A stretch of 64,000 bases of DNA from Dehalogenimonas sp. W (lineage in GTDB: Bacteria; Chloroflexota; Dehalococcoidia; Dehalococcoidales; Dehalococcoidaceae). The notes beneath the pieces were generated by a model. The model was not told the DNA's origin. It saw nothing but the letters and a program-made list of their open reading frames with translations, and ran no database searches. Positions 44,423 to 53,500 of the stretch are shown piece by piece. A program made the translations under genes and the position numbers. Within the stretch, counting starts at the first letter, position 1. Every line of letters starts with the position of its first letter. The stretch is taken from the NCBI RefSeq assembly GCF_037094495.1, contig NZ_CP146612.1, positions 1,364,001 to 1,428,000 of the forward strand, written 5' to 3'.

Positions 44423-44444
44423 AAATTTAGAAAAGGAGAGACTC

Positions 44445-46244
44445 ATGAAACACAGGTGGCGAACCAGGGCGGGTTTGGTGCTCGCAAGTATTTTAGCACT
44501 GGCGATGTTTTTACCAGCATGCAGTGGGGATACTGATCCTACCACGGCGCCTCCAACCACAACTGCTGCCGACCCGGACGCAAACATTAAAAACCCTGAA
44601 TCATTTATCATGGCCACAATTGGTTATCCTGATTCACTCGACCCGGCTTACGGCTATGACACGGCAAGCGGGGAATCAGTTCAATTGGTTTACGACACAC
44701 TTCTTACTTTCAAAGGAGCGAGTACAACAGAGTTTTTGCCTGCTTTAGCAACCGAATGGACAATATCTGCAGACGGAAAAACCTATAGATTTCATATCCG
44801 CACTGGAGTTAAATTTCACAATGGAAATGACTTGACTCCTTCAGATGTTGAATATAGCTTTGAACGCGGCATGGTACAAGACTACGGCGCTGGTCCACAG
44901 TGGATGTTCTTTGAACCGCTGCTAGGTGGTTACAGTTCAAGAGATATTGAGCCCAGAATTCCGTTACAACAGATCACAGATGCGGTTCAAGTTGATGGGG
45001 AATGGGTTCAGTTCAATCTGATTGCTCCCTATGCGCCTTTTCTGCAGATTCTGGCAGGCCCTTGGGGTGGCATAGTTGATAAAGAATGGTGTGTACAAAA
45101 TGGGGATTGGGATGGTTCTGAGGCTTCATACGCAGCTTTAAACGATCCCGATGCTGGAGCATCTCCACTACAGGCAATAATGAATGGCACCGGACCGTTT
45201 AAACTTGAGCGTTGGGATCCTGGTGTTGAAATTTCTTTTGTTAGATATGATGCCTATTGGCAGGGACCGGCAAACTTCGAAAGAGTCATCATTAAGACGG
45301 TTGACGAATGGTCAACAAGAAAATTGATGCTTCAAAATGGCGATGTTGATTATGCCTACGTACCGGCAACAAATTTTGCTGAAATGGAAGGCGCTACAGG
45401 TCTCACCATTATCAAAAATCTTCCAACTGTAACCGTTGACTCATTTTTCTTCCAGATGAGTATCAGTCCCCAGAGCACAATGGTTGGCTCCGGCAAACTC
45501 GATGGGGCAGGTATTCCGCTGGATTTCTTTACTGACATAAATGTCAGGAAAGGCTTTTCTCACGCCTTTGATTTCGGGACGTATCTACAAGATGCTCTAT
45601 CCGGACAAGGTGTACAAGCTGCTTCTCCTGTAATCAACGGTTTGTCATACTACAACCCCAATTTGACCACAAAATATAACTATGATTTGGTTAAGGCTAG
45701 GGAGTACCTCCAGGCCGCGTGGGGTGGTCAAGTCTGGGAGAAAGGTTTTACTCTTACCCTTGCCTACAATTCCGGTAATCTTCCGCGCAAACTGGCGTGT
45801 GAGATTTTACAAGCCGGGCTCTTTGCAATCAATCCCTTGTTCAAAGTCAATATTCAAGTCATGCAATGGCCGACTCTACTCCGTGGAATGTACACAGGTC
45901 TACTACCAGCTTTCCAAATTGGATGGTTACCTGATTTTACTGACGCACATAATTTTGTCGTTCCATTCATGCATAGTCAGGGAACCTTTTCCGGTTGGCA
46001 AAACTACAACAACCCTGAAGCCGATGCACTTATTGCTGAGGGTATTAGCTCCATAGATCCCCAGGTGCGGCAACAAATATATGATCAACTCGCTCAAATA
46101 TATTACGATGACGCTCCGGGAATTTTACTGGCCCAACCCCTGGGTCAGAGATACTTCAAAGATTGGATTCAAGGCTTTGTCTATAATCCAGCTTTACCGA
46201 GCCAAATGTGTAACATTTACCTGTTAAGTAAAACATACAAATAG
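44445..46244 (+). CDS. ABC transporter substrate-binding lipoprotein (peptide/nickel type)
   Basis: The 599-residue lipoprotein has a signal peptide with lipobox L-P-A-C (Cys26), a Thr/Pro-rich spacer, and a family 5 solute-binding domain with DSLDPAYGYD, FLPALATEWTIS and GKTYRFHIRTGVKFHNG (the conserved motif of Dpp/Opp/Nik binding proteins). It feeds the permease and ATPase genes that follow. AAGGAG precedes the ATG at 44445. The ligand cannot be told from sequence. Confidence 0.9.
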   Translation: MKHRWRTRAGLVLASILALAMFLPACSGDTDPTTAPPTTTAADPDANIKNPESFIMATIGYPDSLDPAYGYDTASGESVQLVYDTLLTFKGASTTEFLPALATEWTISADGKTYRFHIRTGVKFHNGNDLTPSDVEYSFERGMVQDYGAGPQWMFFEPLLGGYSSRDIEPRIPLQQITDAVQVDGEWVQFNLIAPYAPFLQILAGPWGGIVDKEWCVQNGDWDGSEASYAALNDPDAGASPLQAIMNGTGPFKLERWDPGVEISFVRYDAYWQGPANFERVIIKTVDEWSTRKLMLQNGDVDYAYVPATNFAEMEGATGLTIIKNLPTVTVDSFFFQMSISPQSTMVGSGKLDGAGIPLDFFTDINVRKGFSHAFDFGTYLQDALSGQGVQAASPVINGLSYYNPNLTTKYNYDLVKAREYLQAAWGGQVWEKGFTLTLAYNSGNLPRKLACEILQAGLFAINPLFKVNIQVMQWPTLLRGMYTGLLPAFQIGWLPDFTDAHNFVVPFMHSQGTFSGWQNYNNPEADALIAEGISSIDPQVRQQIYDQLAQIYYDDAPGILLAQPLGQRYFKDWIQGFVYNPALPSQMCNIYLLSKTYK

Positions 46245-46265
46245 AAGTACCATTGACGAATTTAA

Positions 46266-46301
46266 GCAGGTGCCCCTTCCCTTGAGAGACGGGGCACCTG
46301 C
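46266..46301. repeat. Strong hairpin between binding-protein and permease genes
   Basis: GCAGGTGCCCC (46266-46276) and its perfect complement at 46291-46301 form an 11-bp stem with a 14-base loop. No T-run follows. It is placed where such hairpins protect the binding-protein mRNA and reduce read-through to the permease genes. Confidence 0.65.
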
Positions 46302-46322
46302 GGTTTACTACGAGGTACACAC

Positions 46323-47369
46323 TTGGAATTCAGATCTTATTTAGTCCGCCGTTTGGCGATGCTTGTACCAGTGCTTTTTGGTGTCACCGTTTTAATATTT
46401 TTACTCCTTCAATTATTTTCACCTATTGAAAGAGCAGCCTTATATGTAAAAAATCCTGCCCAATTCCAACACATTGATGAAATTATCGCGCAGTACGGGC
46501 TTGATGCCCCAATTTGGAATCAATATATTACGTGGATGAATGAGATATTTCATGGTAATTTCGGTTGGTCCAGGGTTGTTTCGTTGCCGGTTACCGAGGC
46601 GATCGGCAAATTTTTGCCGGCAACTGTTGAGTTGGCATTGTTTGCGACTCCTTTGATTATTATCGGTGGGATATTTTTTGGATCCAAAGCTGCTGCCAAT
46701 AAAGACAAATTTTTTGATCATGCCACACGTTTTGGTGCTATTATCGGTTGGTCTTTGCCTACTTTTTGGCTTGGGCTCGTTCTTCTAATGGTTTTCTACG
46801 GATATTTCAATGGTTTGCTGCCTCCTGAAAGATTAAGTACAGAAATGAGCATCGTTGTAAATTCTTCGGAATTTGTTCGGTACACAGGCATAAACTTTTT
46901 AGATGGGATAATGAACGGTAATTGGCAGGTTTTCTGGGATAGTATCAGGCACATGATACTGCCTGTAATCACTCTGACAGTGGTAAATATTGCTTTTATA
47001 ATGAGATTAATGCGATCCAGTATGTTGGAAGCTCTTGGCAAAGGTTATATCACTACCGCTCGGGCCAAGGGATTGACTGAAAACATTGTCGTCAACGTTC
47101 ATGCAAGGCGTAACGCATTAATACCTGTGCTTACTATCTCGGGTTTTCTTTTTGCTTCAATTGTCAATGGCGTAGTTATTACAGAAACGATATTTAACTA
47201 CAAAGGCCTAGGTTGGTGGGCCTGGCAATCTGCGGTCCAAATAGATATTCCTTCAATTTTGGCGTTCGCCCTTTTTAACGGGGTGCTTTTTGTTGTTACC
47301 AATACCGTTGTTGATCTCCTTTATGCGCGAATAGATCCAAGAATCAGGGTTGGTGGTAAGGCATCATGA
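46323..47369 (+). CDS. ABC transporter permease, DppB-like
   Basis: The 348-residue permease has the DppB/OppB N-terminus (YLVRRLAMLVPVLFGVTVLIF) and about six helices. The cytoplasmic EAA-type loop is EALGKGYITTARAKGL with the following FASIVNGVVITETIFN region. The TTG at 46323 follows GAGG. It overlaps the next permease by 4 bases. Confidence 0.9.
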   Translation: MEFRSYLVRRLAMLVPVLFGVTVLIFLLLQLFSPIERAALYVKNPAQFQHIDEIIAQYGLDAPIWNQYITWMNEIFHGNFGWSRVVSLPVTEAIGKFLPATVELALFATPLIIIGGIFFGSKAAANKDKFFDHATRFGAIIGWSLPTFWLGLVLLMVFYGYFNGLLPPERLSTEMSIVVNSSEFVRYTGINFLDGIMNGNWQVFWDSIRHMILPVITLTVVNIAFIMRLMRSSMLEALGKGYITTARAKGLTENIVVNVHARRNALIPVLTISGFLFASIVNGVVITETIFNYKGLGWWAWQSAVQIDIPSILAFALFNGVLFVVTNTVVDLLYARIDPRIRVGGKAS

Positions 47370-48256
47370 CTAGTCTAAAGTCGTTATTTGGGAGATTAAA
47401 AAAGAATCCTCTGTCTATTATCGGGATAGTCATAATTGTCTCTTTTATATTTGTTGCGGCACTCGCTCCTATAATTGCGCCTCCGCCGGAAGGTCATGTC
47501 AATTCATATATGATTCCAAGAGATGGTTTCTCAGCGGTACCTAAACCCCCGAGTGATGACCATATTTTTGGTACCACACAAGGCCAATATGACGTTTTTT
47601 ATGGTGTGATATGGGGGACTAGAACCGCTTTTCAGATTGGCCTTATTGTAATCGGAGCAATTGTAGTAATTGGGCTATTTCTTGGAAGTGTTGCGGGTTA
47701 TTTTGGTGGTATTATTGACGATATTATAATGCGTATTACAGACGTCTTTTTGGCTTTTCCTTCACTTATTTTAGCGATGGCAATTACCATCGCCTTAGGT
47801 CCGAGCATTCCGAGCGTGATGTTAGCTCTAATTTTAGTTTCTTGGCCGAGCTACGCTCGCATGATTAGAGGGGAGATATTGGCGATACGCGAAGAAGATT
47901 ATGTGACGGCTGCCCGGGGGGCAGGCAGTTCTGATCTGCGAATTATTACTCGGCATATATTACCTAATTCTATTTATCCTGTCCTGGTGATGGCTTCCCT
48001 TGAAATAGGTGCAGTTGTTCTTTCCGCGGCAGCATTGAGTTTTCTTGGACTGGGACCTCAGGAAGGATATGCCGATTGGGGGCAGATGATTAGTTTCGCC
48101 AGGAATTGGATTACGGGAACTGCTAATAATCCATTTGCCTATTGGCATGCGATAACAATACCGGGTATTTTTATATTTTTGTTTGTACTAGGATGGAACC
48201 TTCTTGGTGACGCTTTCCGTGACATTTTAGATCCTAGATTGAGTAAGGGCAGATGA
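47366..48256 (+). CDS. ABC transporter permease, DppC-like
   Basis: The 296-residue permease has the OppC-type N-terminal segment (LKKNPLSIIGIVIIVSFIFVA), the HIFGTTQGQYDVF motif (family H-x-F-G-T-D-x-x-G-R-D) and the EAA loop with EEDYVTAARGAGSSDLRII. It overlaps neighbours by 4 bases on both sides, consistent with an obligate heterodimer with the previous permease. Confidence 0.92.
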   Translation: MTSLKSLFGRLKKNPLSIIGIVIIVSFIFVAALAPIIAPPPEGHVNSYMIPRDGFSAVPKPPSDDHIFGTTQGQYDVFYGVIWGTRTAFQIGLIVIGAIVVIGLFLGSVAGYFGGIIDDIIMRITDVFLAFPSLILAMAITIALGPSIPSVMLALILVSWPSYARMIRGEILAIREEDYVTAARGAGSSDLRIITRHILPNSIYPVLVMASLEIGAVVLSAAALSFLGLGPQEGYADWGQMISFARNWITGTANNPFAYWHAITIPGIFIFLFVLGWNLLGDAFRDILDPRLSKGR

Positions 48257-49428
48257 ACGAGCTTTTAAAAATAGAAAACCTTATCGTCCGTTTTCATACT
48301 GATGAAGGCGTCGTCCAAGCCTTGAACGGAATTACGTTTGATATCGGTCGCCGAGAAACCGTCGGGCTGGTCGGTGAAACAGGCTGTGGGAAAACTATGA
48401 CTGCCTTCTCCATCCTTCGGCTCATTCCGCCACCCGGAAAGATTGAAGGAGGTTCGATTATTTTCGACCGAGGGGATGGAAAGCCCGAGGATATCCTGAA
48501 GATCGGCGAAAAGGAGATGCGCAAACTTCGGGGCAATCGCATTTCAATGGTTTTTCAAGAGCCAAGCGCTGCATTGAATCCTGTATTCACTATCGGTGAC
48601 CAAATAGCCGAAGTAGTGTTGGTCCATGGGCGTCAGGAAACAGGTTTGCAGGCACTTGAATCCGTGAAGGCAGCTCTCCTTAAAACGGGATTTTCGGCGA
48701 GCGTATTCAAGCCATTCAGAACGGTTCAGCGCTATTTATATGGCCAGATAAGCCGTAATCCCAAAGCACTTCTCCCCCGCTTCATCGGTCGTATCCCGCT
48801 GATTCGCGGAATTATGTGGCGACTTAAGGCGGAGGCATTAAAAAAGGCCGTAGCCATGTTGAAAGAGGTTGAAATTCCGGATGCCGCCCGGGTAGCTCAG
48901 GCACATCCTCACCAGCTTTCAGGCGGCATGAAACAACGTTCGGTCATCGCTATGGCATTGGCCCATTCTCCCCAACTTTTGCTTGCAGACGAGCCAACGA
49001 CGGCGTTGGATGTGACCATCCAATCTCAGATTTTGGTCTTGCTCAACAAACTCAAGAACGACTTCAATGCCTCCATACTCTATATCACTCACGATCTGGG
49101 AGTAGCATCGGAAATATGTGACCGGATAGGTGTCATGTATGCCGGTACTCTTGTGGAAATAGCTACGACTGAAGAAATATTTCTGCACCCGGCGCACCCT
49201 TATACCAGAGCTTTGATGGTTGCGGTCCCTCGGCCGGGAGTTGAACCTAAATCAATCAGCGGCAGCGTCCCGGATCCTATCGAACCTCCTTCGGGCTGCC
49301 GATTCCACCCGCGTTGTGACCGTGCAACAGCCGAATGCCGGGAAATATCGCCTGTCATGCGTGAAGTGAGCCCTGGTCACCTGGTAGCTTGTTACAATAT
49401 AGGAGACGATCTTGGAAACGTTGGTTGA
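48253..49428 (+). CDS. ABC transporter ATP-binding protein, DppD-like
   Basis: The 391-residue ATPase has Walker A GETGCGKT, Q loop VFQEPSAALNPV, signature QLSGGMKQR, Walker B LLLADEPTTALD, and the C-terminal oligopeptide-type Cys cluster (CRFHPRCDRATAEC) that in some DppD/OppD proteins binds an iron-sulfur cluster. It is about 60 residues longer than usual because of an insertion between the Q loop and the signature. It overlaps the next gene by 17 bases. Confidence 0.92.
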   Translation: MNELLKIENLIVRFHTDEGVVQALNGITFDIGRRETVGLVGETGCGKTMTAFSILRLIPPPGKIEGGSIIFDRGDGKPEDILKIGEKEMRKLRGNRISMVFQEPSAALNPVFTIGDQIAEVVLVHGRQETGLQALESVKAALLKTGFSASVFKPFRTVQRYLYGQISRNPKALLPRFIGRIPLIRGIMWRLKAEALKKAVAMLKEVEIPDAARVAQAHPHQLSGGMKQRSVIAMALAHSPQLLLADEPTTALDVTIQSQILVLLNKLKNDFNASILYITHDLGVASEICDRIGVMYAGTLVEIATTEEIFLHPAHPYTRALMVAVPRPGVEPKSISGSVPDPIEPPSGCRFHPRCDRATAECREISPVMREVSPGHLVACYNIGDDLGNVG

Positions 49429-50479
49429 AACCCGTCATCTGAAAACCCATTTTCCTATTTTGAAAGGGCTTCTCCGTCGTCCTGCCGGTGCGGTAAAAGC
49501 TGTTGACGGCATTGACCTTAAACTGATAAAAGGGCAATGGCTTGGTCTGGTTGGAGAATCTGGTTGCGGGAAAACTACACTTGGTAAAACACTGGTGCGC
49601 CTGTATACTCCTACCTCGGGCCATATATATTTTAACGTGCCGGAAGTTGAAAAAGATGAGATTGAATCCTTGGAAACATCCGGCAATAACGCCGGCAGAC
49701 TGCAAACACTAAGAGAAAAAGACGATGCCTCGTTATTTTCTGGAAAAACCCTCAAAGCCATGCGGAGACATGTTCAATTGGTGCATCAGGATCCATATAA
49801 TTCTCTAGATCCTCGGATGAAGGTCAAGGATATCATTGGTGAACCACTGGTAGTCCATAATTTGATGAATTCTGCCGCGCGAAAAGAACGGGTAGTCGAA
49901 CTCATTGAACAGGTCGGAATGAGTACTAAACATTTACAAAGATACCCTCATCAGTTTAGCGGCGGGCAACGCCAGCGTATCGCCATAGCCAGGTCATTGG
50001 CTACAAAACCCGGATTTTTGGTTTTCGATGAGCCTACCTCAGCCTTGGACGTTTCCGTCCAGGCTCAGATTTTGAATCTTCTTAAAACATTGAAAGCTGA
50101 AGAAAACCTGACCTATCTTTACGTTACCCATGATCTCAGAGTGGCTGAAAGTGTCTGTGACTCTATCGCTGTAATGTATCTTGGAAAAATAGCTGAGATC
50201 GGCAACGCCGATGAATTGTTCCACGCTCCACGTCATCCATATTCACAAGCCTTGGTACAATCTACTCCAATACCTGATCCGACCCGAAAACGTGGGCGGA
50301 TAATTTTACCAGGAGAAGTGCCAAGCCCTGCTAATCCACCATCTGGATGCGTCTTTCATCCGCGCTGTCCGAAGGCATTTGAACCGTGCCCTAACATTGT
50401 ACCGGTCCTTGCAGACTGTGGTGACGGGCACGAAGTTGCCTGTTTGCTGTATAAGACCTCATGGCCCGAAATCGGCTAA
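49412..50479 (+). CDS. ABC transporter ATP-binding protein, DppF-like
   Basis: The 355-residue second ATPase has Walker A GESGCGKT, signature FSGGQRQR, Walker B LVFDEPTSALD and the Cys-containing tail CVFHPRCPKAFEPC. An insertion of about 40 residues (EVEKDEIESLETS region) follows the Walker A segment, before the Q loop LVHQDPYNSLDPR. The TTG at 49412 lies inside the preceding gene. It completes a five-component importer. Confidence 0.92.
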   Translation: METLVETRHLKTHFPILKGLLRRPAGAVKAVDGIDLKLIKGQWLGLVGESGCGKTTLGKTLVRLYTPTSGHIYFNVPEVEKDEIESLETSGNNAGRLQTLREKDDASLFSGKTLKAMRRHVQLVHQDPYNSLDPRMKVKDIIGEPLVVHNLMNSAARKERVVELIEQVGMSTKHLQRYPHQFSGGQRQRIAIARSLATKPGFLVFDEPTSALDVSVQAQILNLLKTLKAEENLTYLYVTHDLRVAESVCDSIAVMYLGKIAEIGNADELFHAPRHPYSQALVQSTPIPDPTRKRGRIILPGEVPSPANPPSGCVFHPRCPKAFEPCPNIVPVLADCGDGHEVACLLYKTSWPEIG

Positions 50480-50560
50480 AAGGGTGGAAGCGATTAATCA
50501 TACCATGCTGAATGAAAGCGCTTGAATACTTTAAAATACCTTGAATAAATCAGCGGAAAT

Positions 50561-51445
50561 TTGAACTTGAAACCTGGTCTGTATTTGTTAATTGGAGCGG
50601 TTTCCGTTTCCTTTGCCGCCATATTTATCAGACTCGCCGATGCTCCGCCTTTAATCATTGCTGCTTATAGGATCGGTATTGCCTCACTAATCATATTGCC
50701 TTTTACATGGAAAAAGGTAGTCTATGCAGTCAGAACTATTTCCAAAAATACTTTTGGCTTGTTAGTACTAGCTGGAGTATTTTTATCAGCGCACTTTTAT
50801 TGGTGGATCACTTCTTTGGAGTACACCACTGTTGCCAGTTCCGTGGTATTGGTTACCGCTAACCCGATATTTATCGGCCTGGCTTCCTATTTGCTTTGGA
50901 AAGAAAAACTGGGTCGCCGGTCAATATTAGGTATCATGGTTGCAATCGCCGGGGTCGTGGTGATCAACTTTGATAAGGTCTCTTTTAGTTCCGAGGCTTT
51001 TTACGGCAATATGTTGGCTTTGGTTGCTGGACTTATGGCTGGTGGATACCTTTTGATTGCAAGGGTATTACGTGACAAAATCAATGCTATCGCGTATTTG
51101 AGCTTGGTTTATGCCATTTCAGCGGTCATTCTGGTGATTTCAGCAATCGTAAGTGGTTTGGAATTCACCGGCTATTCCACCCAAACATTCCTTATGTTTA
51201 TTTTGCTTGCCATCATACCTCAAATATTAGGTCATTCCAGTTTCAATCTGGCTGCCAGGCTTATGTCGGTAACCTTGGTATCAATTGCAATTCTGGGTGA
51301 ACCGGTGGGCGCGACTATTTTAGGTATATTGATTCTCGGTGAACAGCCTGCGATACAGGAAATTATCGGCGGGGTCGTGATTTTGCTGGGTATATATCTA
51401 GTATTAAACAGAAAAACAGAACCGCAGGCGCTGGTGGATAACTGA
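50561..51445 (+). CDS. EamA/DMT-family transporter
   Basis: The 294-residue protein has ten membrane helices in two EamA repeats (LLIGAVSVSFAAIFIRLA and LVAGLMAGGYLLIARVL), with the closing GEQPAIQEIIGGVVILLGIY typical of the family. These are drug/metabolite exporters or importers of varied substrates. It starts at TTG (50561 or 50567) with weak GGAAAT upstream. It follows the ABC operon by 81 bases and shares its A+T-richer composition. Confidence 0.88.
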   Translation: MNLKPGLYLLIGAVSVSFAAIFIRLADAPPLIIAAYRIGIASLIILPFTWKKVVYAVRTISKNTFGLLVLAGVFLSAHFYWWITSLEYTTVASSVVLVTANPIFIGLASYLLWKEKLGRRSILGIMVAIAGVVVINFDKVSFSSEAFYGNMLALVAGLMAGGYLLIARVLRDKINAIAYLSLVYAISAVILVISAIVSGLEFTGYSTQTFLMFILLAIIPQILGHSSFNLAARLMSVTLVSIAILGEPVGATILGILILGEQPAIQEIIGGVVILLGIYLVLNRKTEPQALVDN

Positions 51446-51552
51446 TAATTCAAATTATAATTGGTTAGTATAAGTCGATTTTTTTCTCGGTCCTTTGCCT
51501 CACCACCGTTATTCTAGCTCTTCGTACTGTTTTGGCTGCAGGCTTCCCCCGT

Positions 51553-51685
51553 TTGTCCGAAACCGCCAAAACCGTTAGAATCAGTCATTATTGCATTTAA
51601 ACTTGAAAAAGAACCTGAACTTAAACCCCCTGACCTGGTGGTCGGCTGGCCGGGTATCGGCAACGTAGGGGTGAGGGTAAAATAA
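51553..51685 (+). pseudogene. Truncated duplicate of the PAC2 gene 5' end
   Basis: Bases 51553-51670 align without gaps to 54156-54273 (offset 2603, about seven differences in 118 bases). They cover the upstream region and first codons of the PAC2 gene at 54193. The start ATG has become ATT at 51590-51592, and after 27 codons of shared frame the homology ends and TAA follows at 51683. It cannot be translated and is a relic of recombination or duplication. Confidence 0.85.
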
Positions 51686-51767
51686 GGTGACCGGGATTGC
51701 TTTGGTTCCTCGCAAGGACGGATGGATGAAGGCCGGGAATGTATAATACCGGCCGAGAGAAAGGCTG

Positions 51768-52679
51768 ATGAATTACAGAGGCTATATTCTTTGGGGACTG
51801 TCAATTGGTCTGCTGGTTACCGGCGTCATCCATATTTCCCGGATTATTAACAGCGAAACACATCCTTCTCTGGTTGATTTCAGCCAAGGCTCCCCGACTG
51901 GAAGTCTCCTTTTCGGGCTGGCTGTTTTACTCCTGTTTTTGCATTCTCTTTGGACTATCGGGTTCCACAGGGGATTAGCTTTGATAGTCGTAGGATTTGT
52001 GTTAGGTTTGCTTTTGGAGATCTTAGGAGTAAACTACGGCGCAATTTTTGGTCATTATGCTTACCATCCGGCTATAAATCCACGCGTAATGGATGTGCCC
52101 TTGCTGGTGCCGGTCATCTGGGCGGGTTTCATTTATGGCTCATTCAGTATCATGTCTTCATTTTATATCTGGCTAAACCGGAAGGCACCTGGAGATATGT
52201 ATCCTGGCATCAGGTCCAAATTGATCTTTGCCGGACTGGGCGCTTTGTTGGTACTGGCGATCGATGTTGTTATGGAACCACTACAGGTCAAAGCCCGGAA
52301 TTGGACATGGCTGGGCAGTGGTCAGTATTTTGATATTCCCGCGCAAAATTTCCTGGGCTGGTTTTTGTTAGTCTTTTTCGTACTTATGATATTTTTGTTT
52401 TTACAGGAGCATCTGCCGCGTATAAAAAGGCGTAACCATGAGATGCACCTGTTGCTGATTCCCGTGCTGGCATACGGTCTTTTGGGCCTGACACTGGCAC
52501 TTTGGGCGCTTTTATCCAATATTCCGGTGCTGGCGGTTATTGCGGTATTAACAATGTTACCGATAGTAATTGTTAATTTGAAACTGTTTGCCAGATGGAG
52601 GGCGTTATCACCAGCCGCGACTGGCACCGCCGCCACCGCTGCTGCCGCCGCTGAAACCGCCGAAGCCGGAACTATGTGA
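51768..52679 (+). CDS. Carotenoid biosynthesis-like (CruF/DUF422) membrane protein with altered C-terminus
   Basis: The 303-residue protein has about seven hydrophobic helices and the DUF422/CruF pattern FVLGLLLEILGVNYGAIFGHYAYHP followed by VPLLVPVIWAGFIYG. CruF hydrates carotenoid ends; family members occur outside that role too. The last 23 residues (Ala/Thr-rich, from about 52608) are the antisense of the Gly-rich tail of the TPM protein, so the original stop was probably lost. The ATG at 51768 follows GAGAAAGGC. Confidence 0.78.
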   Translation: MNYRGYILWGLSIGLLVTGVIHISRIINSETHPSLVDFSQGSPTGSLLFGLAVLLLFLHSLWTIGFHRGLALIVVGFVLGLLLEILGVNYGAIFGHYAYHPAINPRVMDVPLLVPVIWAGFIYGSFSIMSSFYIWLNRKAPGDMYPGIRSKLIFAGLGALLVLAIDVVMEPLQVKARNWTWLGSGQYFDIPAQNFLGWFLLVFFVLMIFLFLQEHLPRIKRRNHEMHLLLIPVLAYGLLGLTLALWALLSNIPVLAVIAVLTMLPIVIVNLKLFARWRALSPAATGTAATAAAAAETAEAGTM

Positions 52680-53498
52680 CGAACTGCTGCGGAAACCGCC
52701 GCCGGAAGACGACCAACTGGTGGGAAGACCGTTGGAGGAACGGGTCTGATAGTTGCGGGACAAGAGGGCATCAAGGAATAAACCGGATACCGCCAGACCG
52801 ATGGTCAGGCCGACCAAAGCCCAGATATTACCGGTAGCCAGCCCGATGACCACCCCGGCGATGGCGCCCCAGATACCGCCTAACCAAATGCTCCTGGTGC
52901 GGGCCATGAAGGCTAAAAGATACATGGTGATAAAACCGATGCCGAAGATCACCGATTCAATCTCCCCAAAAATGTCCCGGATGGGGTTTTCCTCAATGAG
53001 GGACGGTGGTGTACCGGCACGGATAAGTTCTTCCAGTGCGGCAACACCATCGGCGATGCCGGCAGCGTAATCATCAACACGGAAAGACGGCAAGACGTAA
53101 TCATCAAGGATACGCCCGGCGCGGCCGTCGGTGATGATTGGCTCCAGGCCGTAACCGACCTCAATACGTACCTTGTGATCTGCTACGGCGGTGATGAAGA
53201 GAACGCCGTTATCAGCATCCGCCTGGCCGATACCCCAGGCCTCAAAAAGTCTGACGGCGTAATTTTCTATGGTGTCGCCCTCTAAAGAGGCAATGGTCAC
53301 CACGGCAATCTCAGCCCCGGTCTCCTGGGACAGGATGGTGAGACGGTTCTCTAGGGCGGAACGGGTGTCGGCATCAATAACACCGGCAAAATCCGAGACA
53401 AAGCCCTGCGGTGGCGGGAAAGGCTGCGCCCAAACAGCAACGGTGCCACCAAGCAGCAGTGCCGCGACGGTCAGGGAAGTTAAAACGAGACGGCGCAT
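52608..53498 (-). CDS. TPM-domain (YgcG-like) membrane protein
   Basis: The 296-residue protein has a signal peptide (LVLTSLTVAALLLGGTVAVWA), a TPM domain (residues about 35-155; FVSDFAGVIDADTRSALENR, TGAEIAVVTI, DNGVLFITAVADHKVRIEVGYG), two or three membrane helices, and a Ser/Gly-rich tail ending in GGGGASRGW. It follows lemA by 2 bases, the usual lemA-TPM pairing linked to envelope functions. Its 3' end overlaps the carotenoid-like gene by 72 bases. Confidence 0.9.
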   Translation of the reverse strand: MRRLVLTSLTVAALLLGGTVAVWAQPFPPPQGFVSDFAGVIDADTRSALENRLTILSQETGAEIAVVTIASLEGDTIENYAVRLFEAWGIGQADADNGVLFITAVADHKVRIEVGYGLEPIITDGRAGRILDDYVLPSFRVDDYAAGIADGVAALEELIRAGTPPSLIEENPIRDIFGEIESVIFGIGFITMYLLAFMARTRSIWLGGIWGAIAGVVIGLATGNIWALVGLTIGLAVSGLFLDALLSRNYQTRSSNGLPTSWSSSGGGFRSSSSHSSGFGGFSGGSSGGGGASRGW

Positions 53499-53500
53499 AG

